Shown in pieces: positions 34,436 to 47,000 of a DNA stretch of 64,000 nucleotides (positions are counted from its first letter, which is position 1; every line of letters begins with the position of its first letter). A program made the position numbers and the translations under genes. The DNA is taken from contig JAJHZJ010000532.1 of NCBI GenBank assembly GCA_023548195.1, forward strand, positions 727,452 to 791,451, given 5' to 3'. The DNA comes from Bettongia penicillata ogilbyi. Taxonomy: Eukaryota > Chordata > Mammalia > Diprotodontia > Potoroidae. The notes under the pieces were generated by a model that was given only the letters and a program-made list of their open reading frames with translations, ran no database searches and had not been told where the DNA came from.

Positions 34436-34665
34436 AGTGTCAACTATACATAAGTATATGGTATGTAGCTAAACTATATAGTACGTTACTATAACAATTA
34501 TTTACTAACATGGGTCTAAGATCTCAATCATATGAGTGTTCCTTAAAGATATGGATCAAGGATTCTTAACCTTTAGAGGTACTGTAGAGCCCTTTAGTAG
34601 TCAGGTGAAGTTGGGTTGGTTTTTTTTAGTTAATAGTAGGAGGAAATGCCAAATTTCAGTAAGAA

Positions 34666-34885
34666 CAGAGGCTTTCAAATTTTATCATCTCAGGATCCCT
34701 TTATACTCTTAAAAATTGTTGAGGACCTCAAAGCACTTTAGTTTGTATCAGCTAAATCTATCAATGTTTTTATTGTATTAGAAATTAAAACATTGTTGTT
34801 ATGAAAGTAATTTTGGCCTAATATAACTTCTAAAAGAGTTTTGGGGACCCTTAGGAATCTCTGTGCCATATTTTGCAAACCACTG
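34666..34885. mobile_element. hAT-type MITE (MER5-like)
   Basis: About 220 bp with degenerate terminal inverted repeats: CAGAGGCTTTCAAA at the left and the complement of CAGTGGTTTGCAAA at the right. Further in, AGGATCC pairs with GGGACCC. Interior actcttaaaaattgttgagg resembles a known mammalian hAT-type repeat. I found no clear 8-bp duplication. Confidence 0.6.
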
Positions 34886-35275
34886 AATTAGAGGTTAGAG
34901 GAAATAAAGATGTATTTTTTTTCTCCATTCAAGTTCACCAACCCTCTTAAATCTAAGATTAATTACCGTTAGTATGGATCATAACCTGCCCACACTTTCA
35001 TCTTGTGCAAGTCTTGTCCATGTTCTCTGATAAGTTTTCCCTGACAGATCCACCCCCAGCAAGCAGTCCAGTGGGCTAGTGAATATCACCTGCATGTCAG
35101 TGCAGGACTAAACATGTTCCTCAGCATGTCCATCTGTTATCCTTTATGAGATATAACAATTACCTCCTACTTACTAACTGAATATATGAAGTCCTCTGTT
35201 TAACATATCCCCCAAGTACTCCCCTGCTTGTACTTTGAAGACCAACTTAATGGTTACTTTCTCTATGAAGTCTTC
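34886..35275. other. No gene seen
   Basis: Unique sequence with nothing recognised. Confidence 0.5.
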
Positions 35276-35279
35276 CTTG

Positions 35280-35560
35280 AAAGAAGGAGCACTAGATTTG
35301 GAGTCAGACTGGATGAGATCTCCTCTAAGATTCCCTATAACTAAGTCTGTGAAGTAATGGCTAATATCTATGTAGCCCTTTAGAGTTTACATAGGGAGCA
35401 CAAGTATCATCCAGGCTTGGCACACTAGGAAACTGATGACAAAAAGCATTATGTGACTTGTCTGAGAGCACAGAGTAGTAAGTAAACAAGCAGGGATTCA
35501 AGTTCAGGTCTTAGGATGTGCAATCGTTCCTCTATCCAATATGGCCTCTCAAGGTAAAAG
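35280..35560 (-). mobile_element. MIR-type SINE fragments
   Basis: A short head-like piece (agcactagatttggagtcag, sense) is followed by a reverse MIR body (gtgacttgtctgagagcaca, ggattcaagttcaggtctt). Orientation given for the larger part. Confidence 0.55.
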
Positions 35561-35629
35561 CCTTCCATTTCAAATCACACACAGTACTTGTTTTAGCATC
35601 TCAGTGTTGCACTATGTCATCCTAGGTGC

Positions 35630-36365
35630 ATCCTGATTTATCTGGATACTGTCCAGACATTTCTCCTCCATTTACTCTTCTCATCCTCCTTGTAATTTGT
35701 CTTCTAATTTTATCTCTCATCAAATGACCAATGATCTATTAGCTGCCAGATGTAATGACCCATTTTTAGTTCTTAACCATCTTGACTTTTCTGCAAATTT
35801 AATTCTGTCTATCCCCCCCTTCTAGAATCACTCTTCTGGCTGGGTTTTTGTAACATAGTTCTCTGTCTTGGTTCTCCTACCAACCTTCTTGCACCTTAGT
35901 CTCTTTTGATGGCTCATCATCCTTGTCCCATTTCCTGTTCATGAATTTCCCTAGGGTTCTGTACTGTACCCTGTCCATTTTTTCTGTGAATTGGCCTCCC
36001 TGCCAATCTAATCTATTACTAAAATTATTTTCCAAATGGTCAGTTCTAACCATGTTGCTCCCTGACTCAGTAAACTCCAGTGGCTCCCTATTGCCTTTAG
36101 AGGCAGATATAAACTTTGCTTAGCTTTTAAAGTTCCTCATAAACTGGCCACAATGCAATTTTCCAGCTTTGTTATACATTTCTCTCTACATCATACTCTG
36201 CTGTATAGAGAAATGACTCCCTTACCTATATACATGTTGTTTTCCCAATAAAATTCAAACCCATTGAAGGCAAAGACACATTTTTCTTTATATGCCCAAC
36301 ACCCTAGTATAGTATGTGGCACATAATATTTGCTGTATACATGCTTATCAAATAAACTGAATAAA
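35630..36365 (+). mobile_element. L2 LINE, RT end and 3' region
   Basis: Sense L2 with a decayed stretch of RT-side coding sequence, then ctccagtggctccctattgc, a decayed middle and the tail (cattgaaggcaaagacac, agtatgtggcacataata, aaataaactgaataaa). No usable frame. Confidence 0.72.
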
Positions 36366-36469
36366 TCTCTCTCCTAGGATGTAAGTTTCATGTCAGTCAT
36401 GACCAGTGCCTTATCTTCCATCTACACCCACAATCTAGTACAGTATTTTACACTCTTTTCATTTAACAA

Positions 36470-36600
36470 GGTTAAATTCAGTTGAAAGCTATATTAAGCA
36501 TCTTCTTATGTCAACCTCTATGCTAGGTCTAGAAACTCAAAAATTAAATAGTCACATCCCCCCTCTCCCAATGAACTTACTTTACATTAGGAGGCATTTT
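36470..36600 (-). mobile_element. L2 LINE 3' fragment
   Basis: Diverged reverse L2 tail: tattaagcatcttcttatgt, tctatgctaggtctag, aatgaacttactttacat. Confidence 0.6.
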
Positions 36601-37320
36601 GTAGAAACATGCTAAAGTCCTCTTGCTCCCCATATAGAAACTTTAAGAAACCACTTTAAAATTATACTGGCCTGAAGTCTTTGTACTAATATGAGAGAGA
36701 AGCCTCATCATTCTTTCTTTATCCATTCCAAAACAAAACCCTTCTCCCCTTTTTCAAGACCAGCCCTAGAAAAAACTCCCACCTGAAGTAATTAGGAAAG
36801 TGACCAGAAAAGGTTAAGGGGCCCTTGTTTGATACACCTTAACCAGAATAGGGTAATTTTCAGACTAAGAAAATGAAAAGGAGGAAGTCTCTTTATCATG
36901 TTAGTTAATGAAAATGTCTCAAGTTTACCTTTGACTTTGTGGAAAAGAGAATTCTTAAAAGAGAATGGTCAAAGAGGGACTGAATGGTTTTAGGAAAATA
37001 ATTCTCCAGTGCTGAAAATTAGGTGATTTTTATTCTGTTGGTGAAGTAAAATGTTAATTGAGTTTTATCCTGAGCACTGTAGCTGTTTCATCACATTGTA
37101 GAATTTTGTCTATTGTCTAAGAGTGCCATAACTGTAATTCTGAACTAGTTTGTGTCAGAGATTTTCAGCCTCTTGGAATAGCTCAGTTCATCTTCAGTTA
37201 TATTTGTAAGCATTAATACTTAGAATAAAATAATCCTTAAATCAAAATAGAACAATGTTTCTTAATTTATTTCATTTTTAAAAATTGTAGGTAAGTTAGT
37301 AATAACAGATAACTGATAGG
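36601..37320. other. Repeat-free interval, candidate regulatory DNA
   Basis: No TE similarity that I can name. The part at 36940-37235 has even composition and homeobox-like ATTA cores (gttaattgagttttatcctg). No coding signal. Confidence 0.35.
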
Positions 37321-37324
37321 ATAC

Positions 37325-37440
37325 ATAATCAGAAGATTTGATTTTGCTACAAACCGGGACACCTTGGACAAATCACTAGATCTGAGAATAAAAGGATTAG
37401 ACAAGATGTTTTCCTAAGTTCCCCCCCATCTCATCCCTCC
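37325..37440 (+). mobile_element. MIR-type SINE fragment
   Basis: ccttggacaaatcactagat and aaaggattagacaagatg resemble a MIR core and tail. Confidence 0.55.
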
Positions 37441-37689
37441 TCACTCTGGAATTTTGTCTTCCAACTCAAGGCTAAGATGAGAAACACCTATAGAGAATTC
37501 TATCCTTTTCCTTCTGTCAGGAGAACATATTTTCTAAAATAATGAAAAGAGGTACCCCTTCTGCTTTTTCATTTCTTAATAATAGCAGTTCTCCATTTCC
37601 TACCAACTGCTCTGGTGGATCTTGACTCCACAGGTATCAATGGCTGGGTACCCTGTGGGGTTGCCCCTACCTTTGTAGATTCCTTTTGT

Positions 37690-37832
37690 GTATTATCTTC
37701 CCTAGTTAGATGATAAGCTCTTTGAGGGCAAGGATTACCTTTCTTTTAATTATTTGTATCCCCAACACTTAGCAAAGTGCCTGCCACATAGCAAGTGTTT
37801 AACAAATGCTTATTGACGATTGACTAGTCCTT
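37690..37832 (+). mobile_element. L2 tail
   Basis: gatgataagctctttgaggg, tttgtatccccaacacttag, caaagtgcctgccacatagc, aacaaatgcttattgac. Confidence 0.88.
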
Positions 37833-38480
37833 CAGTCATTTTGTGGCCAGGCTGAATTTTTAGCGTCTCTTCCATATAATTTCCACATTCATACATCTAG
37901 TATTCTGCTGATGTCATTCTTTACTTCAGAAAGGAACGCTTTGCTTCAGTCTTCCTGCTCTTACCTGCCAGTACAAGTTCCTAACTTCAAAATTCAATGA
38001 AGCCTGCAGTGATCAGCTGATGCTCGTGTGTTCTTCTACTTGGTCTCCTCTGTACATTTGCATTTATGCCCTTGCACCAGGGGTCCCTGTGGTGTCATGT
38101 CCCTAGTTTAAGGAAAGGAGCTCATAATTCCTTTACTAGAGTCCTCACTCAGAAAACCAGAAAGATCTCTACAATGAAGAACCCAAATAGCTGACCCCAA
38201 CTCACCACTAGCAAATAATATGGTATGAAGTGTTATTACTGCTTTCCGAAAAGTGGTCAACACCATGGCCAGTGATAGTAGTGACACTGAATAACAATAA
38301 GGTGAGGACAGAAAGCAACTGAGCTTGTACAGGTAGACCTCATTTCATTGCCATTAAAGTAGTATTTGAGGAGCAGAATTACTGAACTGATCTTTTCTCT
38401 CAAACCCAACCCTCTTCCTAACTTCTCCCTGTTGAGAGTACCGCCATTTTCCCTGTCATCTGGATTCATAAACTAGAAGG
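37833..38480. other. No gene seen
   Basis: Unique sequence; short ORFs only. Confidence 0.5.
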
Positions 38481-38484
38481 CATC

Positions 38485-39205
38485 CTCAACTCTTCACTCA
38501 CTTATGCTTCATATTCAGTCAGCTGCCAAGTCTTATCAGTTCCAACTCTCTTTCATCCATCCCCTTCTTTCTACTTATAGGGCCATCACCCTAGTGAGGC
38601 CCTTATCACATCTCTCCTGGACTAGGAAAGTAGCTTCCTACTTGTTCTCTCTGAGTCTCTAACCATGTCATTCCCTACTCAAGAAGCTTCATTGGCTTCC
38701 TGTTGTCCCTAAGATAAAGTATAAACTCCTCAGTCTGGAATTTAAAGGACAACATTGCTGCAACCTACCTTTTCAGGCTACCCATATTCTTCCTTACACA
38801 TTTTGTGTTTCAGTAAAACAGCCCTACTTTCTGTTGATAGTCATAAAATTCCCTCTTCCAAATTCTTGCCTGTGAACCGATTGTCTCACTTGATTCTCCA
38901 TGCCTGGAATCGGGAAATGCCTTTCTCATTTCTGCCTCCAAAACTCAATTCAAATGCCATCTCATAGAGGAGGTTTTTTCTGATCATTTTCCTTCCCACT
39001 TCAATTTGCTAATGACTGTCCAAGTTTCTTTGCATATGTTTTATATCCATTTTGCATATTCTTAGCCTTGCCCCAAATGTAAGCCCCTTGAAGACAGAGA
39101 CTTTTGGGGGCTTTTTTGTTTGTTTTTATCTTTGCAAGCCAAGTACCTAGCACAGTGTCTGACATATAGGAGACCCTTAATCAATGTTTACTGAGTTGAA
39201 TTTGT
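38485..39205 (+). mobile_element. L2 LINE 3' region, long copy
   Basis: The best preserved sense L2 here: aagcttcattggcttcctgt, gcaacctaccttttcaggct, ccatgcctggaatcgggaaa, ttcaaatgccatctcataga, then aatgtaagccccttgaagac and cctagcacagtgtctgaca. A GT-rich patch interrupts near 39105-39130. Confidence 0.88.
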
Positions 39206-39249
39206 TAAATGCCCCTGAATAGTTGAGGAGGAAGAACAATTAGGACCTT

Positions 39250-39455
39250 AAAGCTTAGGTGGTGTAGGAAATCAAAGCACTGTCCTTAGCTCAGATTCTG
39301 CCTATGACACTCAGGAGTTCTGACTGTGACCTTGAGTGACTGCTCTCTGAGAAGCCACTTCTTAAAATCTAAAATGCAGATACTTTCCATACCTCACAGC
39401 TTTTGAAAGGAAAGCACTTTGTAAATCTTAGATCATCATATAAATGTTAGTTATT
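39250..39455 (+). mobile_element. MIR-type SINE
   Basis: Sense MIR-like: a gaccttgagtgactgctctc core, aaatgcagatactttccata, then tttgtaaatcttagatcatc. Confidence 0.55.
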
Positions 39456-39639
39456 TTTAGATTTAATGATTGGCCAATTTCTGTATCTTTAGGCTTTTTA
39501 GATTTTCCACCAACTAAGACTTAGGTGAGACTCTCAAACATGGGAAGAATCTCAGTATATTGAGTTCCAGAGAAGAAACTCTTACAACCTAGAAAGAACT
39601 CTACCTCTTCCCTTTTATTAAAAGAATTTGTTCTGTGAA

Positions 39640-39720
39640 GTTTGGATTCAGTCAAAGGGCCACATTTGAGGACCTAGAGGGCCACACGTAGCCTTCAGGC
39701 CACAGGTTCTACAGCCCTGA
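39640..39720. mobile_element. Probable hAT-type MITE fragment
   Basis: aaagggccacatttgaggac, gagggccacacgtagccttc and ttctacagccctgatc resemble a mammalian hAT MITE end. Only one end is seen. Confidence 0.35.
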
Positions 39721-39902
39721 TCTAACTCATAGGCTTTCAATCACTTGGAAATGACACTGTGTCAGCCACACCACGTGGCATACCAATGAATAGAGGACCT
39801 CCAAAATGAACTACTTCCCCCAGATACATGTAAAGAGATCCAATTAAACCTACCTTCCCTCCACATTGTCTCCCAGGAAGGGAAATAGGGGTCTTAGAAG
39901 AA

Positions 39903-39968
39903 TGAAGCAAACAAGCATCTATCTATTCAGTGCCTCCGATGTGCTGGACACTGTACTAAGCACTTTTC
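39903..39968 (-). mobile_element. MIR-family (THER2-like) SINE, left part
   Basis: Starts gaagcaaacaagcatctat and reaches tgtactaagcacttttc, where a minus-strand L1 interrupts it. Continues at 41271. Confidence 0.8.
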
Positions 39969-40825
39969 TCTTTTCCCCCAAATTTATTAATTTATTTATT
40001 TTCAGTTCTCAACAATCACTTCCATAAATTCCAAATTTTCTCCCTCCCCACTTCTGTCCTAGCCAAGATGGCATGCAGTCTTATATGGGCTCTACACATA
40101 CGTTCCTATTAAACACATTTTCACATTAGTCAGGTTGCATAGAAGAATTAAAATGAAGGAGAGAAAGTATGAGAAAAACAAAACAAGGAAAAATGTAACA
40201 CAAGAGAAAACAGTCAGCTTTATTCTGCGTTCTGACTCCATAGTTCTTCCTCTGGATGTGGATGGCATTTTACATCAGGAGTCCTTTGGAAATATTTTAG
40301 GCCCTTGACTTGCTGTAGGGGACTAAGTCTATCAAAACAGTCCTCGCACGCTGTGTCTGTTGCTGGGTACAAAGTTCTTCTGGTTCTGCTGACTTCACTC
40401 AGCATTAGTTCATATAAGTCTTTCCAGGTTTTTCTGAATTCCCCCTTTTTGTCGTTTCTTGTAGCACAATAGTATTCCATTACATTCATACATCCACAAC
40501 TTGTTCAGCCATTTCCCCAATGGATGGGCGTTCCCTCAGTTTCCAGTTCTTGGCTACCACAAAAAGAGCTGCTATAAATATTTTTGTACATGTGGGTCCT
40601 TTCCCCATTTTTATGATCTCTTTGGGATATAGCCCTAGAAGCAGTATTGCTGGGTCAAAGGGTATGCACATTTTTATAGCCCTTTGAGCATAGTTCCAAA
40701 TTCCTCTCCAGAATGGTTGGATCAGCTCACAACTCCACCAGCAATGAATTAATGTTCTAACTCCACATCTCCAACATTTATAATTTTCCTATTTTGTCAT
40801 GTTAGCCAGTGTGATAGGTATGATA
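39969..40825 (-). mobile_element. 5'-truncated L1 inserted in a SINE (main part)
   Basis: Minus-strand L1 3' end. The tail lies at about 39980 (aaatttattaatttatttat in plus view). ORF2 C-terminal residues are readable at 40220-40671 (KMGKGPTCTKIFIAALFVVAKNWK is cut here to the match AALFVVAKNWK). They parallel the L1 at 44013-47591. Bounded by a perfect 17-bp duplication, tgtactaagcacttttc, at 39952-39968 and 41271-41287. A solo LTR splits it at 40826. Confidence 0.9.
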
Positions 40826-41206
40826 TGTATATCAGCAAGCACCCTGGCACCCAGGAGGGCCTGCTGCACAGGTTCCTATATCTGCTTTCCTAAAAGGAAA
40901 GCACCTTTAAGAGGGGTAAGCAATCTTACTTTAATTAAATACATCAGCAGAGAAAATACAAGCAGGACCAACAGACAGGGCTTCCAACTATCTGACCATC
41001 GGTAATACATACATCATTACCAGAGAGAGAAGCACCAACATTCAAAGGGGGTTGGGGGTGCCTTCTTAAAGTTGCGTGACCCCTTGAGGCTAAGTGCTTC
41101 ATTAGCCATCAGCAAAAGATGTGGGCCTTCATACAAAACAAGCCTCCCTCAATAGCCCCACCTGTGGCCTATCAAGGGGCAGGGAAGATTTTTAATTCCC
41201 ATTACA
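40826..41206 (-). mobile_element. Probable solo LTR of an endogenous retrovirus
   Basis: A 381-bp block interrupts L1 sequence. Its ends are TGTATATC and CCATTACA, giving the TG...CA ends and TGTA/TACA inverted termini expected of LTRs. Flanks ATGATA (40820-40825) and ATGTCA (41207-41212) agree at 4 of 6 bases, as a decayed target duplication might. L1 sequence resumes cleanly on the right. I see no retroviral coding sequence. Orientation is a guess from a ttaattaaagta stretch on the minus strand that could be near the poly(A) signal. Confidence 0.65.
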
Positions 41207-41270
41207 ATGTCATATCTCAGAGTTACTTTGGTTTGCATCTCTCTAATAAATAGTGATTTATAGTATTTTT
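41207..41270 (-). mobile_element. L1 fragment, right of the solo LTR
   Basis: atatctcagagttactttgg, gtttgcatctctctaataaa and tagtgatttatag continue the L1 ORF2 complement. This is the 5' truncation end of the insertion. Confidence 0.85.
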
Positions 41271-41490
41271 TGTACTAAGCACTTTTCAGATATTTCATTT
41301 GATCCTCATAAGAGTCCTGAAAAGTAGATGCTATTATTAAGCCCATTTTACAGTTGAGACAACTGAGAAGTCAAGTGCCTTGCCCAGGGTCACACAACTA
41401 GTAAGTGTCTGAAGCAAGACTTTTAACTCAGGTGTTCCTGACAGAAGGTTCAGGGCTCTATTTGCTGCACAATCAGCTGCCTCTTATAGG
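41271..41490 (-). mobile_element. MIR-family (THER2-like) SINE, right part
   Basis: Resumes tgtactaagcacttttc, then gatatttcatttgatcctca, cccattttacagttgagaca, gcccagggtcacacaactag and a tRNA-like end (ctatttgctgc, ctgcctct). Confidence 0.85.
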
Positions 41491-43085
41491 AGAGTATGGG
41501 GAGCAACGCTATTAGAAAAGCTTTCCTAAAAATGAAAAGAAAGAAAAGCTTTCAGCCCCATGGCTATTGATAGGAGCCCTCAGATTCAACACTAAAGTGG
41601 GAGAAAACCAAGGAACAGGTAGGTTAGCTGTACTGTTGTGAGTTGTCATGATGCCAGCATGTGAGCACATTAGCTATGGATGTAACGTGGAAACCATATT
41701 CTCTACTGGTGAATTTAGTAGACTAGTCAACTAGTCATTTGGGTATTTGCAGAGAGAGGATAAGACCTAGATGAGTCACTGGAGCTTGGGAAAAGTAATG
41801 AGGTATTGACTTGTTGTATGGCAGAGAAAATCCCCCTGAAGCAGACTTTCCCTCCTACTCCTTTCCCAGTGTTGCATGTAGCAGGGAGAGAGCTAGAGAA
41901 AGCATCTGTCTGTCTCCTCTTGGAGTATATGATATTTGTGGCAACACTTGAAACCATCCCCACACAGTAAGGGGTGATTTTTTTTCCAGGATCTAGACTA
42001 TCCAGGGCTTTCAAAAACAACCCCTTCTCCATTTCTAATACAGTGCTTTTTCTAAGATCAGACCCCATCATCCTAAGAATGTGTTAAAAAAAAAAAACAG
42101 GCAAAACAGAAAATAAAGTTTTAATGTCACTCCCACAAAATACTATACCAGTCTTCTCTTTTAGCTTTATCTTCCCTTCTGTACTTTGCTGTTGTTCTGC
42201 CTCTAAATGAAGCCACAGACTTAGTCTCTCATTGTAACTCCTAAAGTCCTGCCAGCCCTGCTAAGAAGGGTTTTATTCTAAGGAGCACATGCTCACTCTA
42301 CAGAAACTACCAGACTACCTCAGAATGTATGCAAACCAGTCCCACAGGAACAACTTAAAAACTATCTTAATATATGCTTGTTGCTATAGTTATTTGTAAA
42401 TATATATATGTATATATATGTATGTATGTATGTTTGTATGTATTCAGTGGTTTCATACGTAGATACATTGTTTCCTTAGAGTTCTTGCTCTTTGAGGGCA
42501 AGAATCAAGTCTTCTCTTTCTACAATAAACCCTTTCCCCCTACTTTCCCAATGGGCACACACATGGATATATATGCACACTGTATTTGTAACAGTGTGAG
42601 CACTGAAAACACATTGGGCATTAAATTCAATAATACTTAAATAAATAACTATCTGACTGGCCAACAAATTTTAAATGACAGAGAAAAACCATGGAATACT
42701 GGAAAACCACAGTAGCAGACAGAAGAAATTAAATATAGCATAGACAGAAATAGAATATATCCTTTTGATTAAAGGCATCATGCAACAAATAAGGCAAAGA
42801 GTTGGTGCTGTAGACAGTGATAACCCCTGGGGGGAAAAAGCTACAGCAACAAAACAAAGGATGATATGTATGTGTGCCCACTGTGGAAAGGATTGGAGCC
42901 TCCTTTAACTAGACTTACTTCAGGCTCACTATCAGATTCCTCATGTCTTCTCACATAAAAAAAAAATGTATATGTGTTTACATATGCTTTAGACACTGGC
43001 ATCTATTCATATATCTGTGGATCTTAATTTTTCTGTAGGAAAATTATAATTCTAGAGAAACATTTGTCAGAATAGAATCATGTAA
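41491..43085. other. No gene seen; short microsatellite inside
   Basis: Unique sequence with a (TATG)n/(TA)n run at about 42396-42442. A minus-strand frame at 41727-42071 (114 codons) has no recognised domain. Confidence 0.5.
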
Positions 43086-43332
43086 TTATTGTTGAGTCAT
43101 TTCAGTTGTGTCCAACTCTTTGTGACTCCATTTGGGGTTTTCTTGGCAAAGGTACCAGAGTGGTTTGCCATTTCCTTTTTAGCTCATTTTGCAGATGAGA
43201 AAACTGACACAAAACAGGTTAAGTGACTTGTCTAGGATTACACAACTGCTAAGTGTCTGAAGGCAGATTTGAACTCAGAGAGATGTCTTTCTGACTCCAG
43301 GCCCACGAATCTATCCACTGCACCACCTACAC
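43086..43332 (-). mobile_element. Mar1-like CORE-SINE
   Basis: Reverse copy: cagttgtgtccaactctttg, ggggttttcttggcaaaggt, tttgcagatgagaaaactga, then ctatccactgcaccaccta. Confidence 0.9.
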
Positions 43333-43997
43333 TTATATAAAGCATTGTTAAACAGTCTCAAATGTTACCAGTTTAGATCCAATCAATTTCTTGTCTGGGT
43401 TTTCTAGAGGTGAAGTTTGCCTGGCTGGTTATGACTTCCCCCATACTCTACTCAACAGGGAGACAACTGGGGAAGATTGTATTTTACTTTGTTCTTTTTT
43501 CCTGGTATCCAGTACCCTGTGGTAACTATTGGTACCATCCCAGCATGGAAGAGGGTCAGTTTTTAGTACCTTAAGTCTAATATGAGAACAACTCTCAGAT
43601 GCAGTTTCAGGTACATTGCTACTAAGGCACTGGTTCTGAGGCTCCTCATCACTCTAAGGTCATGTTTTGAGATCCCAGAGATAACACTTGGGATTCAAAA
43701 AATTCTGGTTACATGACAAATCCCAGTAAAGTTTTACTTTATATTACCTAACAGTTTAACATGATAAAACCTCAATTTAGATTTCTGACCAAAATATCAT
43801 TAGTAACCATACAGGTTAAATATTGATAAAGAAGAGTAAAGGAACCACTGACCATCAATTCTGACAACTCATCCAAATAACTAGCCCATTCAATCAATTT
43901 GTTGATGGCCAAATATACTGATAGGTTGTTTGCTATAATAGTCTTTTTGTGCAAATCCTACATTTGCTTCCTGGGGGAAAGAAAGAAGAATTGAATT
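43333..43997. other. No gene seen
   Basis: Unique sequence; ends at the L1 target duplication. Confidence 0.5.
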
Positions 43998-44012
43998 GAA
44001 AATGAGGGTACT

Positions 44013-47000
44013 CAGGACATATACAAAAATTGACCATGTGCTAGGGCATAAAAACCTCACAATCCAGTGCAGAAAGGCAGAGATAGTCAATGCATCTTTC
44101 TCAGATCATAATGCAATAAAAATTATATGTAATAAAAAGCCATGGAAAGATAAACCAAAAATTAATTGGAAACTAAATAATCCTAAAGAAGGAGTGGGTT
44201 AAACAACCAATCATAGAAACAACCAACAACTTCATTCAAGAGAATGGCAATAATGAGACAACCTACCAAATCTTATGGGGTACTGCAAAAGCAGTTCTTA
44301 GGGGAAGTTTTATATTTTTGAATACCTACATGAATAAAATAGAGAAAGAGGAGATCAATGGCAAGGGTATGCAGCTGAAAAAGCTAGAAAAAGAACAAAT
44401 TGAAAATCCCCAAGTAAGTACCAAATTAGAAATACTGAAAACCAAAGGAGAGATTAAAAAAATTGAAATTAAGAAAACTATTGAGCTAATAAATAAAATT
44501 AATAGTTTGTTTTATGAAAAAACTAGTAAAAGTTATAAACCTTTGGTCAATTTGATTAAAAAGAAAGAAAGAAAATCAAATTACCAATATCAAAAATGAA
44601 AGGTGAGAACTCACCTCCAATGAGGAGGAAATTAAAACAATAATTAGAAATTACTTTGCCCAACTTTATGCTCATAAATTCGACAATCTAAATGAGATGG
44701 ATGAGTATTTTAAAAAAATATAAATTGCCCAGATTAACAGAAGAGGAAATTGAATACTTAAACAACCCCATCTCAGAAAAGGAAATTGAACAAGCCATCA
44801 ATGAACTGCCTAGGAAAAACTCTCCAGGGCTGGATGGATTCACAAGTGAATTCTATCAAACATTTAAAGAACAGTTAATTCTAGTACTATGTAGACTGGG
44901 AAAACTGCGGAAGAAGGAATTCTCCCAAATTTTATTTATGATGCAAATATGATTTTGATACCTAAACCAGGGAGAGACAAAACAGAGAAAGAAAATTATA
45001 GTCCAATTTCTGTAATGAATATAGATGCAAAAATTTTAAATAAGATTTTAGCAAAAAGAATACAGCAACTTATCATGAGAATAATACATTATGATTAGGT
45101 AGGATTCATGCCAGGAATGCAGGGCTGGTTCAATATTAGGAAAACTATTAGTATTATAGATCATATCAACAACAAAACTAACAGAAATCACATGATTATC
45201 TCAAAGGATGCAGAAAAAGGTTTTGGCAAAATACAACACCCATTCCTATTGAAAACACTGGACAGCATAGAAATAAAGGGAACTTTCCATAAAATAGTAA
45301 GCAGTATCTACCTAAAACTTTCAGCAAGCATTGTATGCAACGGAGATAAATTAGATGCATTTCCAATAAGATCAGGGGTGAAACAAGGATGTCCATTATC
45401 ACCACTATTATTCAATATGGTACTAGAAATGTTAGCTGTAGTAATTAGAGAAGGTAAAGAAATTGAAGGAATTAGAATAGGCAAAGAAGAAACTAAGTTA
45501 TCACTCTTCACAGATGATATGATGATATACTTAGAGAGTCCTGGAGATTCAAGTAAAAAAACTACTTGAAATAATAAACAACTTTGGCAAAGTTTTAGGT
45601 TACAAAATAAACCTGCACAAAGGTTCTGCATTCCTGTATATTAGTAACAAAGCCAAACAGAAAGAGATAGAAAGAGAAATCCCATCTAAAGTTAGGGTAG
45701 ACACTATAAAATATTGGGGAGTTTACCTGCCAAAACAAACCCAGGGACTATATGAACACAATTACAAGACACTTTTTGCACAAATAAAGTCAGATCTAAG
45801 TAAGTGAAAAAACATCAGTTGCTAGTGGGTAGGCTAAGCCAATATAACAAAAATGACAATTCTACCTAAATTAATTTACTTATTTAGTGCCATACCAATC
45901 AAACTCGCAGATAATTATTTTTCTAGAACTGGAAAGAATAATATCAAAATTCATCTGGAAGAACAAAAGGTCCAGAATATCAAGGGGACTAATCAAAAGA
46001 AATGCTAAGGAAGGTGGCCTAGTGCTACCAGATCTCAAATTGTATTATAGAGCAGCAGTTATCAAAACCACTTGGTACTGGCTAAGAAACAGAAGGGTAG
46101 ACAAGTGGAATATGCTAGATACTCAAGACACAGTAGGCAATGAATATAGCAATCTACTGTTTGATAAACCCAATGACCCCAGCTTCTGGGATAAGAACTC
46201 CCTGTTTGACAAAAATTGCTGGGAAAACTGGAAAACAGTGTGGTGGAAACTAGGCACAGACCAATGCCTGACACCATACACAAGAATAAAGTCCAAATGG
46301 GTACACAATATTAGTATAAAGATTGATACTATGGACAAATTGATGGAACAAGGAATAGTGTGTATTTATCAGATTTATGGAGAAGGAAAGAATTTTTGCC
46401 TAAAGAAGAGATAGCACTATGAAGTGCAAGATGGATAATTTTGATTACATTAAACTGAAAAGTTTTTGCACAACCAAACCCAATGCAACCAATGTTAGGA
46501 GGGATGCAGAAAACTGGAAAAGAATTTTTGCAGCTAGTGTCTGTAAAAAGGTGTCATTTCTAAAATATATAGAGAACTGAGTCAAATGTACAAAAATACA
46601 AGTCATTCCCCAAATCATAAATGGTCAAAAGATATGAACAAACAGTTTTCAGAGGAAGAAATTAAAGATATCTATAGTCATATGAAAAAATGCTCTGAGT
46701 CACTATTGATTAAAGAGATGCAAATCGAATCAACTCTGAGGTACTACAGCACTCCTATCAGATTAGCAAACATGACAGAACAGGAAGATGATAAATGGAG
46801 AATATGTGGGAGAGTTGGAACTCTAATTCATTCTTGGTGGAGCTGTGAGCAGATCCATCCATTCTGGAGAGCAATTTGCTACAAAAATATGCACACCCTA
46901 TGACCCAGCAATATCTCTTCTAGGACTGTATTCCCAAGAGATCATACAAATGGGAAAGAGTCCCACATGTACAAAAATATTTATATCAGCACTCTTTGTG

